Assembly: GCA_021029095.1 (NCBI GenBank)
Contig: JAJOHG010000008.1
Location: 992,001 to 1,056,000 of the forward strand
Source: Phellopilus nigrolimitatus
Lineage: Eukaryota > Basidiomycota > Agaricomycetes > Hymenochaetales > Hymenochaetaceae
Direction of reading: 5' to 3'
DNA: 64,000 nt
Part shown: in pieces, positions 1 through 13,435 of the stretch
Layout of the letters: each line of letters opens with the position of its first letter
How positions within the stretch are numbered: position 1 is the first letter of the stretch
Made by a program: the position numbers and the translations under genes
The notes under the pieces: model-generated
The model's database searches: none
What the model saw: only the letters and a program-made list of their open reading frames with translations
Told to the model about the DNA's origin: nothing

Positions 1-2
1 TG

Positions 3-2183
3 CTACCGAAAGTGGCGGACCACGGTAACTACGCTGGCAAGGAGGGCCTCGGGAACTGGAAGGAGGGTGCGAGTTCCAGCTCTAGCGCCAGCACGAGCTC
101 GAGCGGATTTGCCAACCTGTTCTTCAATATACCCTCCCGGACTGTGAATGACGACCCGCTGTCGCTCATCATGGCCCCACCGCCGAACGAGACACCGGAG
201 GAGCGCACGAGCCGCATACAGCAAGAGGAGGAAGCGACGAGGATCAGCGAGGCGATCGACGAGTCGCTGAAGCTGGAGAGACAACAAGCGAGGAAGAGGA
301 AGCTCGTCAAGCTTTTGCTGCTTGGGCAGAGCGAGTCCGGTATGCCTTACGTTTCGTCCTTCAAGTTAGTCAACATGCGATTGACTTTCTACGCGTATTT
401 TCAGGGAAGTCGACTACTTTACGACGTGAGCTTCAGCTGAGACCGCATTCTAAAGCGCCGCTTAAACGTGAAACTCATGCCCGAACCCTATTCCTCGTTC
501 ACCAGAATTTCAACGATTATACACCCCCTCTGCTTTCCGCGAGGAGCGCATACTCTGGCGGTCCGTCATCCAGCTCAACCTCGTGCGGTCGGTGCGCAAG
601 ATCCTCGACGCGCTTTCGGAGCACACGGACGCGGTGTTCGACAACATGTCGGTCGCCGAGGGCGACTCCGATGTGGACGAGCACGCGTTCGCGGCGGGTC
701 TCCACGAGCTCGGGATGCGCCTGCTCCCGCTGCGGCACATCGAGCAGCTGCTCATCGCGAAACTCGTCCCGCCCGACGAGGACGAGGCGACGCTCTTTGG
801 ACTCTTCGGTGGTGGCGGGGGCGGGACCGCGAACAGCCAAGAGATTTTCGTGCGCCCTGGGACGGCCTGGAAGGGTTTCGTCGCGCGAGGGAAGGGTATG
901 GGCGGCGTGCGGCCGCAGACTCCGGGCTCGGGACCGTGGACAATGGACCTGCAAGACGAGCCTACGGCGGTGCTACATGAGTGTCGGCATGATTTGATGG
1001 ACCTTTGGCGGAATCCGGCGGTGAAAGAAGTCCTCCGCAAACGAAAGATTCGTCTCGAGGAACAACCTGGTTTGTAAGTAATCCTGTTCATACTCTAGAA
1101 TAATCTTATAATGTTAAGTTTTCGATTTCTTCGATCAGCTTCTTAAATGATCTTGGACGGATAGCAGCTCCCAATTACATGCCATCGGATGGTATATCAA
1201 CTATTTGTCCAGATTGTTCCGATATTGATTTTTTTTTTGTTCAGATGACGTGCTGAAGGCACGATTGAAAACAGTAGGTGTATCGGAATACAAATTCGAG
1301 ATGGAGACTGCGGCTGGGAAGGAGAGCGGGACAGAATGGCGGATAATAGACGTTGGTGGATCGAGATCGCAAGTCAGTGTCTACTTTGTCACGTCTGCGG
1401 TATCTTCTAACATATCCAATTCTTCAACATGCTTTAGAGACGTGAGTCTTGCCTGTTAAAAAAAGTGGCGTGATTTTCTCAACTCCTTACTTTTTTCCAG
1501 CCACTTGGGTCCCATTCTTTGATGATGGTATGGTGCTTTCGCACTTCATATTCTGGTGTGATCATCTGAAACGCTGTTGCTGTTAGTGGACGCGATCATT
1601 TTCTTAGCACCAATATCTGGCTTTGATCAAGTCCTCGCTGAAGACAAGAGTGTCAACAGACTAGTAAATATCCAGTCCTCCTTCGATCACAGAAGATTCT
1701 CATTTTGTTGTCTACAGGAGGACAGCGTCCTTCTATGGAAGATGATATGTTCGAATAAATTACTAGCGAATGTCGAACTCGTGCTCTTCTTGAACAAATG
1801 TGATATACTCGATCGCAAGTTGAAAACGGGAGTATCTCTGGCGAAATACGTGCGCAGCTTCCAAAGCCGATCGAATGATGTGGAAACGGTTCAAAAATGT
1901 GTGTTAATTCGCGAACTGTGTCTATATGTCCCTAATCATCTTTTTTTGTTTGTATCTCTACTAGATTTCCGAGCCAAGTTTGCTGCGATACAGCGAGAAT
2001 ATTCGCCCAAACCGAGAAAATTCTACGGTTTTTGCACATCGGTGACGGTGAGCGTTTTTTAATACTATCGTATACAAGGATATATAAACGAGGGTGTAGG
2101 AAATCACGACGACTTCCGGAATTCTCGCCAGTGTGCGCGACATGGTTGTCCGAGAGCATCTCAAGCGATCCAGACTCCTATGA
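3..2183 (+). CDS. Heterotrimeric G-protein alpha subunit (5' partial)
   Basis: GTP-binding alpha subunit of a heterotrimeric G protein, acting at the plasma membrane downstream of 7-TM receptors. Eleven exons can be assembled: 3(partial)-339, 405-425, 506-1073, 1139-1191, 1245-1372, 1438-1441, 1501-1527, 1587-1663, 1718-1898, 1965-2047, 2100-2183. From the ATG at 171 they give an in-frame 464-residue product. Motifs in order are P-loop GQSESGKST (split by an intron), a large helical domain with a Gly-rich insertion, switch I with RLKTVG, switch II DVGGSRSQ, FLAPISGFDQ, the NKCD base-specificity motif, and the C-terminal VREHLKRSRLL helix. The family catalytic Gln of DVGGQ is Ser here. The frame is open upstream of 171 and looks conserved (DPLSLIMAPPPNETPEER), so the true start is probably off the window. 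There is no N-terminal MGC lipidation motif in view. It resembles the expanded basidiomycete G-alpha group rather than a canonical Gi/Gs type. Convergent with the next gene. Confidence 0.93.
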
Positions 2184-5100
2184 TAGCTTTTCAAGATCGT
2201 ACACCACGCACATGGGCACGCGATGCTAATATTCGACGCTTTCTTGCAGAATATGAGCGTTGTCTTCGCTTGGAATGCTCTCGTCCCTCTTCAAATTTTC
2301 TTTCTTTCCCGCCTTTTCTCTATGTTGTAATGTCCATCACGAATTATCTTCCGTCCTGCTCGCTCGTACTTGCATTGAGTAAGCCAACTCGGCACTGCTT
2401 TTTCTCTTTAAGCATGTTATGCGCCCTCTGATCCTTCGAGTCGGCCTCCGTCCTAAGCGGGGCCTGACGTTCGTCCGCTGCTCCCGCCAGTTCTTCACTC
2501 TCTTTCTTTCGCATATCATCGCCCGTTTGTAATGTCTGTTCCCTTTCCTTCTTTCTTCATGTTTTTAACACGCCATCACTTTCTGATTTCTTTTTTTATA
2601 TGTTCTGCACAATTTAACGTTTGTATCGGCCGGTAGAAGATGCGGTGTAGGTTCATATGTAGGAGTTTATATCTAACATTACACTTGACATAATCGTTGA
2701 TGACCGAACTTCTTCTACATATATTTTCTCCTATCCCCTTTCTATTCCCCTTTTCACTTGTAGTCCTTACCATTGCCATTCCTACAGTTTTTCCAACGCC
2801 AGCATTTATAACAAAACGAGTCATGTACGTTGCGTATGTCGTATACAAGTGAATGCAGCGCTTCAACTTTCTTGACTTTCCACTGCCATGGTTAGAGCGG
2901 TGAATCGGAAGGAAGTGTAAATTTATAATTCAAAGGAAGCCTTCGTATGGTTTCGTAGGCTTGGAGACATGCGCCACCGTTCATCTTTCAGACGTCCGCT
3001 CAGCGTGAGATCATGTCCGCCAGAGTTCATCTGCACGTTGCATTAAGCACAGCGAGATTCCATAAACGACCTATAAAATAAGGTAGGACGGCGTATGGAC
3101 GGAGCAGACGCAAAGTCCACCGAGATGTGCACATGGCCTATCGGAGGAAATGATTTCAAGATTTCAGATAGTAAAGAAGACAACGAGATTACGAAGTCGG
3201 TTACGACACATCGCGTCTATACGAGTGCCGTGTCGTGAGAGTGGCTCAAGGCATTCCGATTCTGACGCGTATTGGGAAAGATCGAAGCCAACAGAGCATT
3301 TGCCGCGGGAGACGGCACGCTTCACACTCCACCAATAATTGATGATTACGTATTTGCAGTAGACCACATTGCACGTAGCTTGTTGCGCATCCATCGGATG
3401 GCTAATGTCCTGTCGATGCGATTGAAGGATCAAAGCGCACAGGGACGCAGTGGCAAGAATAACCGGTGCTATTTTGATGAAAATTATGCCACGGCGGACA
3501 TTTTCCAAAATGAGTTTGAAGGTGGAACGTGCGTTCGAAAAAGCCTGCATTAACATACAGATCTACAGTTGAAGGACATCAAAGAAAAAAGGGAAACAAA
3601 ATGTGACTACTAAGACTCACACGGAAGTTACTGGGCGTGTGGTCGCCTGCGAAATTCCGCGCACTTTTCGCCATCGAGTCGTTGAGCCACATGGGTATCA
3701 ATCCAGGGTACGGCTCTATAGACCGACATCACAAGATGCTGAAGACTTCGTTGGGATCCTCCCTTATAATTTGGGCTTGTAAAGTGTGTTCGGGAGACAT
3801 AACGTTGCCATATTAGAGCTCCAGGCCCCACAGCTGTTGAGAGTCTAATGCGCGGAGGGTGAGAGTGAAGACGGTATTTGAAAATGTTGAGCTGGGGTGA
3901 GTTGAAAGAAAGCAAAGCAATGTCCCTTCAAGCCAGGCTTACAGTAGGGGTCCGAGTCCGACAGCATTGAACCCGAAGAACTCGTCTAAAGCCAGCGCGT
4001 GTATCCCCGGCTCAAGAGACAGAGACTCTGAGGATAGTGCTCAGTTTTTCAGTAGATCAGCTCGCTGTCCGGTCTTCAAATCGGACAAAGAAAACGAAGA
4101 CGACTTTCAAACACTGCCTTTTCCCAATCACGAGAAACCGTTGTTTTCATGACGTTTCAAAGGGATATAGCTTCTGCCAGTAGCATAAAGTAACATGAAC
4201 TCCTTGGCTCGTGCAGAAGATGTTATTCGATAGGAAACTTCCGAGTTGCTCAGACGCGCAAAGTGCCACGTCAATACGCACAAATAACGCGTGCTCCGTT
4301 TGGCTACTTAAGTAAATGGGTGGCGGCAGTGTTTGCAAAAGGACAAAGCCAGCGAAAGGATATTATCAATCACTAGTCCACTAGCCTCCTCACAACATCA
4401 CAAAATGCACCCGCGATAACCATGGATATATGTTCCTGCCGGACCCTTTTGGTCATAACTGTGTTGTTTGTAACTGCCCGTCAGAAACGAGTTGCTATGA
4501 ATACAACTGCGTCGATGCAACCACTTTCACGTCGCCGGGTCTCGCATTTGCATTCCCATGGCTATAACTCGACAAGAGAATGTCAGAATAGAAATTGAGA
4601 TGTGAATGTGCACACGGAAGTAACCCCACACTGTATAGAAGTCTGACCGAGGAGCACAGTCTGCATCCATATTATCTTCTTCCATTGTGATCAAAATTGA
4701 GAGGTACTTCGCTTTGAATTTATTTTCTGCATTTCCCATGCTGAACAGACTCATTCGCCCTTCCCGTAGCTTGTCAAAGAAAGTGAATGTTCTTGAACTC
4801 GGGGTGCTTCTCTCACATCGACAAGCCTCAAGGCAAAATTAGGATGAGAAAAGGAGATCGAGTCGGGAAGTTAAATCTCAAACAAGTTACTTCCAAATTA
4901 TTCAATTTGACATCCTATGATGACCAGCGGGGAACATGGTCATACTGTGGATAAGACTACATAGGTGGCCACCATTAGGAGACGACGGATACCTTCGATA
5001 TTAGTGTCAATAGGCAAACCTGTTATATGCAAAAAGGTGCATGAGGCCAGTGAGGAAAAAGCTGTCGTGCGTTTTGCGTCGAAGTCGCGAGGCACCCTCC

Positions 5101-5382
5101 TCAGAATCCTGTTCACGTCAATAAATTCAAATTACGCGTGGCCAATTAGGCAGGGAGTGGCATTTCAAGGTTCGGATTGATTGATGTAGAATGTCATAAG
5201 TATCGTAGTAGTCCACACAACTAAGTCTATAGCTAACACAGTCACAGCACGGAACAAAACATCATTATAATTTTCGTTAGCCCTTTTTGATAATTTCCCG
5301 CGCGGAAAAAGAACAGAAACAAGAAACAAGCCGAAATCTCCTTCCCCTCTATACACGTAGAACATGTTACAGCACCGCGCAT
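2184..5382. other. Intergenic, no gene seen
   Basis: This is the gap between two convergent genes. Short open frames occur on both strands, but none has a recognisable domain or convincing splice structure. It holds the 3' untranslated regions of the flanking genes. A 130-codon frame at 3164-3556 (-) has one hydrophobic stretch but no further support. Confidence 0.6.
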
Positions 5383-8300
5383 TTATGTCAGCTTAACGGA
5401 AACGCGCGGCTGAGCCAGATCAGCCATGTTGATGAAGATGTCGTCGGCGGGGTGGCGGTACAATGGTGCACGGAGGCGCTTCTGGTCGAGGTGGTGGCCG
5501 ATGAAACCGATGCTGCGTCCGAGGACGAACAGACCATTCAGCGTGCCAATCTATAGGAGATTTCCATCAATATTATATAAGAGAATAGATGAGAAAAACA
5601 CGAACTTTGATGTATTCATCAGCCTCCTCTGGCGTGAAGGCTCCGCTGTCACGAAGCAGGTCGACAAAGCAAACGGCGATGCACCCGTCAACGTTAAGGA
5701 TAAGTGTGTCCTTCTTCGCCGTGGTGACCTTCTCGACTGCGAGCGCATAGTCGAGCAGCGAGTGGCTAGGGAAATGCTTCAACACATACTCCTTTACGAG
5801 CTCAACACGGAGATCAGGGTTGTTCACGCTCTTGATCTTGTGCCCGATACCGCTAACTATAGAGATCTCTCAGTAAATGATAAACAAAGAAAGTGATTAT
5901 GCACGCACTAAGCTTGTTCGCCTTACGCGACTCATCAACGAACTCACGTGGGGTGAGGCCGGTGTCGCGCGCATTCGAGAACATGGAGGCGGCTTCGTCG
6001 AGAGCGCCACCGAAGCGGGAGCCGATAGTGAGCAAACCAGATGCGAGCGAAGAGATGAGGTCCTTGCCCGCACGGGTAGCGACGATCGTGTTCATGGCAC
6101 TGAGTAAGGCAGTTTAGATAACACTAACAAAAATAAACTGAAGACGACGTACCCAGAGACAGCAGGGCCATGGTCAGCCGTAAGCATCAGCACCATCTCG
6201 ATGAACTTGGTCGCCCATGGTGGGAGGCGGCGCTTGAACCAGAGCAAGCTAACGACACCGCCGAGGCCGATATCCTCCTTGAACACATCTGTGATGCGCA
6301 TACCCGCGTAGAGGAGCTCCTGGCCACGCTCGTCTGAGATCGTCGAGATGAACGCAGCAGGCTTGCGGATGAGCCCAAGCTCTTGCGCCCACTTGTAGTC
6401 CATCGGGATGACAGGCGGCTCGCGCTCCGGCTTCGGGCGGACTGCACCACTCGCCACGAGTACGTCGTACGTCTCGCGGAGCACGTCCGGCAGGTCCTCG
6501 AACGTCTCAGGCACGACAATGCCGGCGGCTTTCATCGCCGCATTCTTCGCGTCCGCCGTCTCCATAAGCGAGTTCGCCATCGAGCCCGCGTGCCCGAACT
6601 GCACCTCTGTTGCGAACATCTTCGCGCACGTACCAATAGCCCATGCAACGATAGGCTTGCGGATCTTGCCCGATTTAACGGCGTCGATCACGCGGTACTC
6701 CTCGATACCGCCGACCTCTCCAAGAAGAACGAGCATCTTGCAATCGGGGTCGGCCTCATAGCGCAGGAGGTGGTCAATAAATGTCGAGCCAGGGTAACGG
6801 TCACCGCCAATTGCGATACCCTCGTAGGTACCGTTCGTGACGAGCGAAAGAATGTTGTTGAGCTCGTTGGACATACCCCCGGATTTGGAGACGTAGCCGA
6901 CGGAGCCAGCACGGTACAACTTCGACGCGATGATGTTGTCCATCATACTGAACAGAAAGGCCAAAAATCAGTAATTTTCATTGAAATAACAAAATGAAGA
7001 CGTACCCTCCAGAGTTACCGATCTTGAAGCATCCGGCCTTGATACCACCAACGGTAGCGGGACCAACGATAAGGATATCCTTTTCTTTCGCAAGGAACAG
7101 GATCTCGCGCGCGTGCCTCTCCGGCACACCCTCAGCAATAATAGCGACCGCCTTGATTTGGCTTGAGAAACGCATGATGTCAAGTGTGCTACTGTACACA
7201 CTGCGGCTTGATGCGAAGTTAACGACAACGTCCGCATCCGGGTGCTTCTTCACGGCCTCCTCGACGGATGTGTACACCGGCAGGAGTGCCTCTTTCGTTC
7301 CCCAGTAGAACTTCTGGATGTGATGGCCGCCGAAGGGATAGATCATCGCCGCAACCGAGGGCGTGTCACGGCCACATGAGTAGTCAAAGTCAAGCATGCC
7401 CTGAATCGCGCGGGGCTGGAGACCATAGACAAGACTGCGCGTCTTCGCGTCGAAGGGACGGAACCATGGGCGCGCCGATCCCTTCTTGCCATCCGGGAAG
7501 TGCACAATCTGGTCTCCAGGCTGCGTGCGCTCTCCGGACGCGTGAATCGCGCCGATCGAGGCCTCGTCAGAGGGCGCACCGCCAATAACCTTGCCGGGAG
7601 GAGGCGAGCCAGGCGCAGACGGCGGGATCGAACGTGCGGAGCTCACACCTGACTTGCGGGCTGACTTGACGCCAAGTGCAATGGGGACAATCTCGGTGAT
7701 GTGAGTGTCCGGGCCGTACACCTTGATGGGCACGCCGAGAGACTCGCCGAGGAGGCGCATCGCCTTAAGACCTTCCTGGTAGTTCGGACCGCCGCGGCGG
7801 ACGAAGATCTTGACACTGTGCGCAATGAGACCGGCCTTGTACTCTTTCAAAGCGCGAATGATACCCTTAAATGTTGAGGCAACATTCGTAAAGTTGGCAA
7901 TACCACCACCAATGATAAGGATCTTGCCATCGGGCTTGGGCGAGCCGCGAGTGATAAGGTCAATAATCGTCTTCGCGTATTCGTACGTCTGGCCCTCAGT
8001 CGGAGCACCAGAGTACTCGCCGTAGTTAGCGAGCTCGTGTGAAAAGCCGTGAGCAGCGATAGCATCGGAGTAGACAACGGAGGCACCACCACCTGAAGTT
8101 CAAATTAGACGCTTAGAACCACAATAGCATTTGATCGCGAAACTAACCAGCAACCATGGTCCAAACGCGGCCCTCAGGGTTGAGGACAGTCAACTTAAGA
8201 GAAGCACCAGTCGAGCCATCGAGCTTCTGGATGTAGGCCTCCTCTTTGGTGAGCTGTCTACCGAAGGGGGCGGGCCAGACCATCGGCGGGCCTCGGTCGG

Positions 8301-9541
8301 CACCAATGACTTTGGTCGTAGACGAGCCTTGAGTCGGGGCGGTGACACTCACGTCGCGAGCAATAGCCCACTTAGGGCCACAGATGCTCTCGGCAGTCTG
8401 GTCGAGCTTCGCGGCCATGTCGAGGAACTGAACGATGGGCTCAGCACCGTTCTCGCCATCGAGGACGATGAGCGGGTTGATCTCGAGATAGGCGAAGTGG
8501 AGGTCGGCGTAGACGGCGTAGATGCGGGTGATGAAATCGATGAGGGTCTCGCGCTTCTTAGCATCGGTGACGTGGGTGAGGAGTGCGGACGCGACAGCTT
8601 TGCGAGCGGGGAAGGGTGCGCCGACAGGGACGTCGAGCTTGAGGGCCTTCGCATCGACATCGCCGATGTCTACACCGCCCTCGTGGGTGAAGAGAATAGT
8701 GTCGCCCTCACGCGCTGAAGTGATACAGATGTAGAATTCAGTGTGGGACGGATGGGGGAGGAACGGCTCGACGATGAAGTTGGTGAGAACACCTGTGGTT
8801 TTTTCGACCTGAAAGAGATCGACGTTAGTGCGTTTCGAAAGTTTGCCCGCCAGTTCGACCCCGCTGCATGAAATTGTACGGACGCGGCCGCTTGCGCGTC
8901 GGGATGCGATACGTTACATAAGCACATTTTTCCGCTTCGGGGAAGACAATATCTGAACTTAGAACACGCGTCCGCCTGCAGCTAACTCCAGTCGTCTGAC
9001 GTTCTAATCGCCCATCAGAGACATGAGGGGGCATCATACGGCGACGAAGACAATGATAAAGAAATGAACAAGATGGGGAATGCAGGAGGAATGCTCCGGG
9101 ACATAGCATCGCAGTAAATTAGATCAAGGAAACGGTCTCTCACCTGGACAGGCTTGCCCGCTCGTTCCGCAATCCACTGCTTCGCGTCGGGCCAGGTCTT
9201 GTTAAGCGCAAGAAGCCCCGCCTTCCCGCGACGCTTGATGAGCTGGTCGGGCTTCGCGACGAGCTTGCTCGTGTACACCCATTGCGGCACCTGGCTGTCC
9301 GGTGTGATCGTGTTCGTTGCCTCGTCCCACGAGATCTGCGCAACCTGCGGTGTCGGGTATACAAACGGTGTCGCGAGGTCAGACTCAGGCTTTCCGCCAG
9401 AGAGCGACGGCGAGCGCGAGAGCCAGTACGCAAGGACGAGCTTCGCGTCGAACTCCCTGATCGCTGTGGGTATATGCGCGTCGTCAGTAGCCTGCTCTGT
9501 GACATCGACGAAGACGGCGACAACATACGCTTGGCGGACAT
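5383..9541 (-). CDS. ATP-citrate lyase, fused single-chain form
   Basis: Cytosolic ATP-citrate synthase: citrate + CoA + ATP gives acetyl-CoA + oxaloacetate + ADP + Pi, supplying acetyl-CoA for lipid and sterol synthesis. Eight exons on the minus strand: 9541-9529, 9463-9144, 8808-8148, 8092-7006, 6947-6153, 6099-5909, 5856-5606, 5550-5383. Their sum is 3486 bases (1161 residues plus stop), in frame throughout, matching the usual length of the fused enzyme. The first exon is only 13 bases (MSAK plus one base). The ATP-grasp half begins [14 protein letters not shown] and includes [13 protein letters not shown]. The CoA-binding/ligase half carries the phospho-acceptor histidine in [10 protein letters not shown] (about His813). 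The citrate-synthase-like C-terminal part includes [14 protein letters not shown] and [19 protein letters not shown]. Ascomycetes split this enzyme into two subunits; the fused form here fits a basidiomycete. The divergent upstream flank is a long gene-free stretch. Confidence 0.96.
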
Positions 9542-12500
9542 ATCTGGAGATGATCAGCGGAAGTAGGAGAGTCGGAATGAACGACTCGAGGGGCAAGAAT
9601 GCAAAACGCGAGACAACTGATGGTCTATAAATTCGGGATGACCTCCCCAATGTTCTCACGATTAGGATCGACCCACAACGCCGCGCTTGATTTTTTGTTT
9701 AGTCTCAACGGCGTTCATTCCTGTCTATCCGGTAAATCGTACGACCCCATTTGTCTTTCGATTATCAGGGCCATCCTACTGCATTTTAATTGTTCTTTGT
9801 CTCAGAGACAAAACCAATGCTCAAAGACGATGAAATATATCTCCAAAGCTGACCGAACTTTAAAAAAACTTCCGGAGAAGTGCGACGCGGACTCATGTTA
9901 CATGTACATATCCATTACACCACTGGTAAATTTCATGATGTGCTCGTGCTGTCAACGTTTTTTATGATATTTGTGCGCGTCTCGACTTTAGCAGGAGGCA
10001 TCGATAAGTAATACATTTCGGACAGCCAGACAAGCATGCGGAATCCGCATTGCAAATTAACTCGACGTTAATTAGTACACCGCGGACTCTATTTCATTGT
10101 ATGAAAATGTTCGAATGTCTCAAATTCTCCGTTTCTATAATGATGCATAATCCTTGAGACTCGGAAGCCCGTCAATTCCATTTGGTTGACCTTTCGCGTC
10201 GGATCTTTAAATCTTCAGCCACACTCACGCAAGAATGTACCCTCGAGCTCAGTTCTCCATCGAAACTTAGCCTAGTGTGCGATACGTGAAAATCTGACTC
10301 CGGTCCAACGGAGGTAAGTTAGTATGTGCGTGTTCATCGCAAATCAATACTATACATCCCTGATTTTATTCGCGAACACGGGCACTTTTCAGACCTCCCT
10401 GCAAGCTGAGAAATAACCCGGCGTGTCTCGCATGGAAACTCTTTTTTATTGACCGTGTACAAACTTACAGCCCGTGTGTGCTGATCATCGTATTCCAAGC
10501 CCACGGCGTCCCGTTAGCTCCTCTACGAACACACGCATTCGCAAAGCAAAAGCCGGCTTCCCATCTGTAATCCCGGAAGGCGTCGCGCTATACATTTGTT
10601 CGGAACAATTTGCATCGGGATTTGATGAAAGCAGGCGAACAAGGGGTTTCGTCGATATTTACTAATAAAAAAGTTTGCGATAAGACAGGTACGGAATACA
10701 TTGCCGTTGGCATTGAAAAGCACCTGTCCAAGCCGCCTGTGACCGTGAATTGCGCCCGCAAGAAAGTGCCTCAGAATATATTGAAATAAATTCGACAACG
10801 AGACGAATGGATCCCGAAGTTAGACCGGGCCGTCGACGGACCTGAGAAGTTCAAGCATGAATCAATGCATGACGGGTCGAGTCGAGCAAGCTGTCGAAAG
10901 GGCAGATTCCACGAAGCGTGTCGATAACAATGCCCCCGACACGACAGTATTCCTTTCAAATATCGCATGTAGTAATCCTCACCGTACGTATAGTTCTCTT
11001 ATCAATGGCGACAACCGAAGTGTTTTGTATTTTGAGTGGGCGAACGCACAGCGCATCGTTGCGAGTCTCGCGCGTCTAGTGCAAGACTTTCCAGTGACTT
11101 CGGTGTCATCGAAGTCGCCTCCGCATTGCATGCGCAGGTAGCAGGAGAAGCTTGCGCGCCGCGATCGAAATTAGTGCCGTGCTTGCCAGCCGCATTTCGG
11201 CCGTTCTAGTAGCCCCGGCCGCAGATACAAAGTCTTCAACAAAACTTCGTCAAACAAGGGAATGGCATCACCAAAAGCCTCGCCAACCAGACGTCTTGAT
11301 GGCTCGACGTTATAGTAAACAATTACAATGCCAGTGTCACAACGCGCTGAAAGGACACAGAGACAAAGTCTGAACCTCTTCCTGGTGGGTATCTTCGCGG
11401 TTACGGAACGTAGGCTGTATACATGTTATCATGAAACGTGACCGTCGTCGTGTTCTGCGTCCATGAGCATTCAGATATTTGCATCTTCGGTAGACCACCC
11501 AGCACCGAAATAGATTTGTCCTGCAAGAACTTACCAGATCTTGGTAAAAAAAAAAATCATACCAGGGCTAGAAATCAAAGCCGAACTCTTGACATGGAAA
11601 GTCGGCAAAACCCTATTATAGATACAGATTCATACGAAAAGGCGCTGGGGGAGTCGAACAAGAAAAAGCGGCCGTCGAATAACGCACAAGTAGTATTGTA
11701 ACGGACGGTCCTCACATTCGCCGCAGTTGGCGCTGCGCCGAGATCACGAGAACGACGAGATGTAGCTGTGAGTATCATAGACGCGGGAAAACTACAGCGC
11801 ATGCGACTGTGCCGTTTGATGGTCCGCCAGCATCAGAAGTAGACCCAGCAGCCATGCCCAGATCACATATCGCACAAGGCCCCAGTGGGTGAGTAGGAGG
11901 AACGCAGAGTCATCAGAGTTTCAAGTTGAGGAGGATATGAGCCGCCAGACTTTCGCACGATAGCAGAGCTCGAGGAAGATACTCCAGGCTTGCACCAACT
12001 GTATAGTACCAAGTATGGCAGGGAGAATAGGCAACCGGATAATATAAAAATCTCGACGAAGAATGGAATCATTGCGCTGGCTTCAAATAAAACTACGGAA
12101 GTATAAGTTGTGGGTGGGTATGGCCTTCAATTATGTATGGCTGACGCAGATGCGTTCACTAGGTGTCATTTTATTGATGCCTCGAGTTTCACGGCATGTC
12201 GCACAATTTGGTGAAACCATCAACATCGCTATGTGGTTTTAGCAGCGGCAAAGTAGTACGACTTACTGGGCTCTTCCGATTGACTCGCTCGCAGGTGGGA
12301 AACGTCAAGGTGCACGGAGAACAAATGAAAGCGCGGAAACGAAGTGAACCGCTGCGCTAGGCGACAGCGCCGAATTCTGATTTTCCAGAGAAAGCCAGAG
12401 ATATCAGAGATATACAGCCCGCGGACTTTTGTAATTAACAATACCCATGCATACATATGCATGTGAAGTCGAGTACGACTGGCGAGGTACGCTGCGGCGA

Positions 12501-12767
12501 CTAGCAGTTGCGTTCGTCAACGAACTTGCTGTAATCAAGCGGAGCCCCTGTACAAGTAAGCAAAAGCGAAGAAATTGTGAAGTAATAAATAAGAAGTCTT
12601 GCTGGAGTGCGAGACGGAGATTTGCGAGTCCATGATCGCTTGCGAGATGGTGTTCGTTTGGTTGCACATTGCTGTTTTGATTTCGCCTACAGCAACTTCG
12701 GTGCGAACGGAGGCAGCGAGCTGCTTTGCGAAAATAAATGTATTGTCTATAAGCTAAATATAATCAC
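9542..12767. other. Intergenic, no gene seen
   Basis: This AT-balanced stretch lies upstream of the ATP-citrate lyase start and should hold its promoter. Open frames are short and unordered. I see no domain, RNA gene or long repeat. Confidence 0.55.
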
Positions 12768-13435
12768 ATGCAGATTTTGATGGACACTCGCCTTAAAACG
12801 CTCCACAGCCTCGTCCAGTTGCTGACGAAGGACGAATTGCTGTTCCTTGTCTTTCGACGTATTAAAGAGACGAGTCAGGACCCGCTTCTTCGGAATTCGG
12901 TCAGCCTTGGTGATGGAATATTCGAGCTCTCTTTACAACGAAAAAAAAATGCATTAGTATAAAGCACAGGACATCGACAATTGGACCATCTTACTTGCTT
13001 AGATTCGCGAGCGCACAGAATAAGGGATTAGGAACTCTTGTTGAGTCTGTGATGAGATCGGCGAGGAGGTAAAGCAAGCTAGTTGCTCTTCCGAAAAGGC
13101 GAAGAGCATCATCCTTGTTCCCTTTCATCGTCTGTAATTTCCGATATACCATGAGCGCCGTCTCAAGGGAGTAAAGATGAGTATCTGCAATGCACCTCGA
13201 CAAGACCAATGATACGAGCTATGCCTCCAACGACACTTTTCAGTGGAGGACAGAAATCGGAGCTCTCTCGAAGGAGCATTATCAGCTCTTTGAGAGCTAT
13301 GGGTATTGCATTCAGGGTCTGTTTCTTCTTTCCCCTCCGGTTGACCGATGGTTGTTCGCCCGGGGAGAAGCCAGCGCTGGATGGGAAGGGACGAGAACGA
13401 AGGCGGCCCCTTAGTCTTCCGGCTAAAGAGGCCAT
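12768..13435 (-). pseudogene. NLR/STAND-type protein, N-terminal domain fragment
   Basis: Three exon-like blocks on the minus strand join across plausible introns. The first contains ALKELIMLLRESSDF then CPPLKSVVGGIARII (about 13315-13210). The second runs from YRKLQTMKGNKDDALRLF to LFCALANLSK (about 13165-12995). The third contains ELEYSITKADRIPKKR and the helix VLRQQLDEAVERFKA (about 12935-12780). The 'PPLKSxVGG' pattern followed by amphipathic helices is typical of the N-terminal region of agaricomycete NACHT/STAND proteins, the fungal relatives of NLR immune receptors. No NACHT P-loop or repeat domain follows: stops appear in all frames downstream (towards 12400), so this is probably a truncated relic. 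A short standalone protein remains possible. The family assignment rests on pattern memory and is moderate. Confidence 0.45.

Noticed and set aside
3164..3556. 130-codon minus-strand frame with one hydrophobic stretch
   Set aside because: No domain, no partner exon; length is within chance for 3 kb of intergenic DNA.
12404..12667. Continuation of the STAND-like gene into a NACHT domain
   Set aside because: Translation shows no P-loop, Walker B or helical continuity, and stops interrupt the frame.
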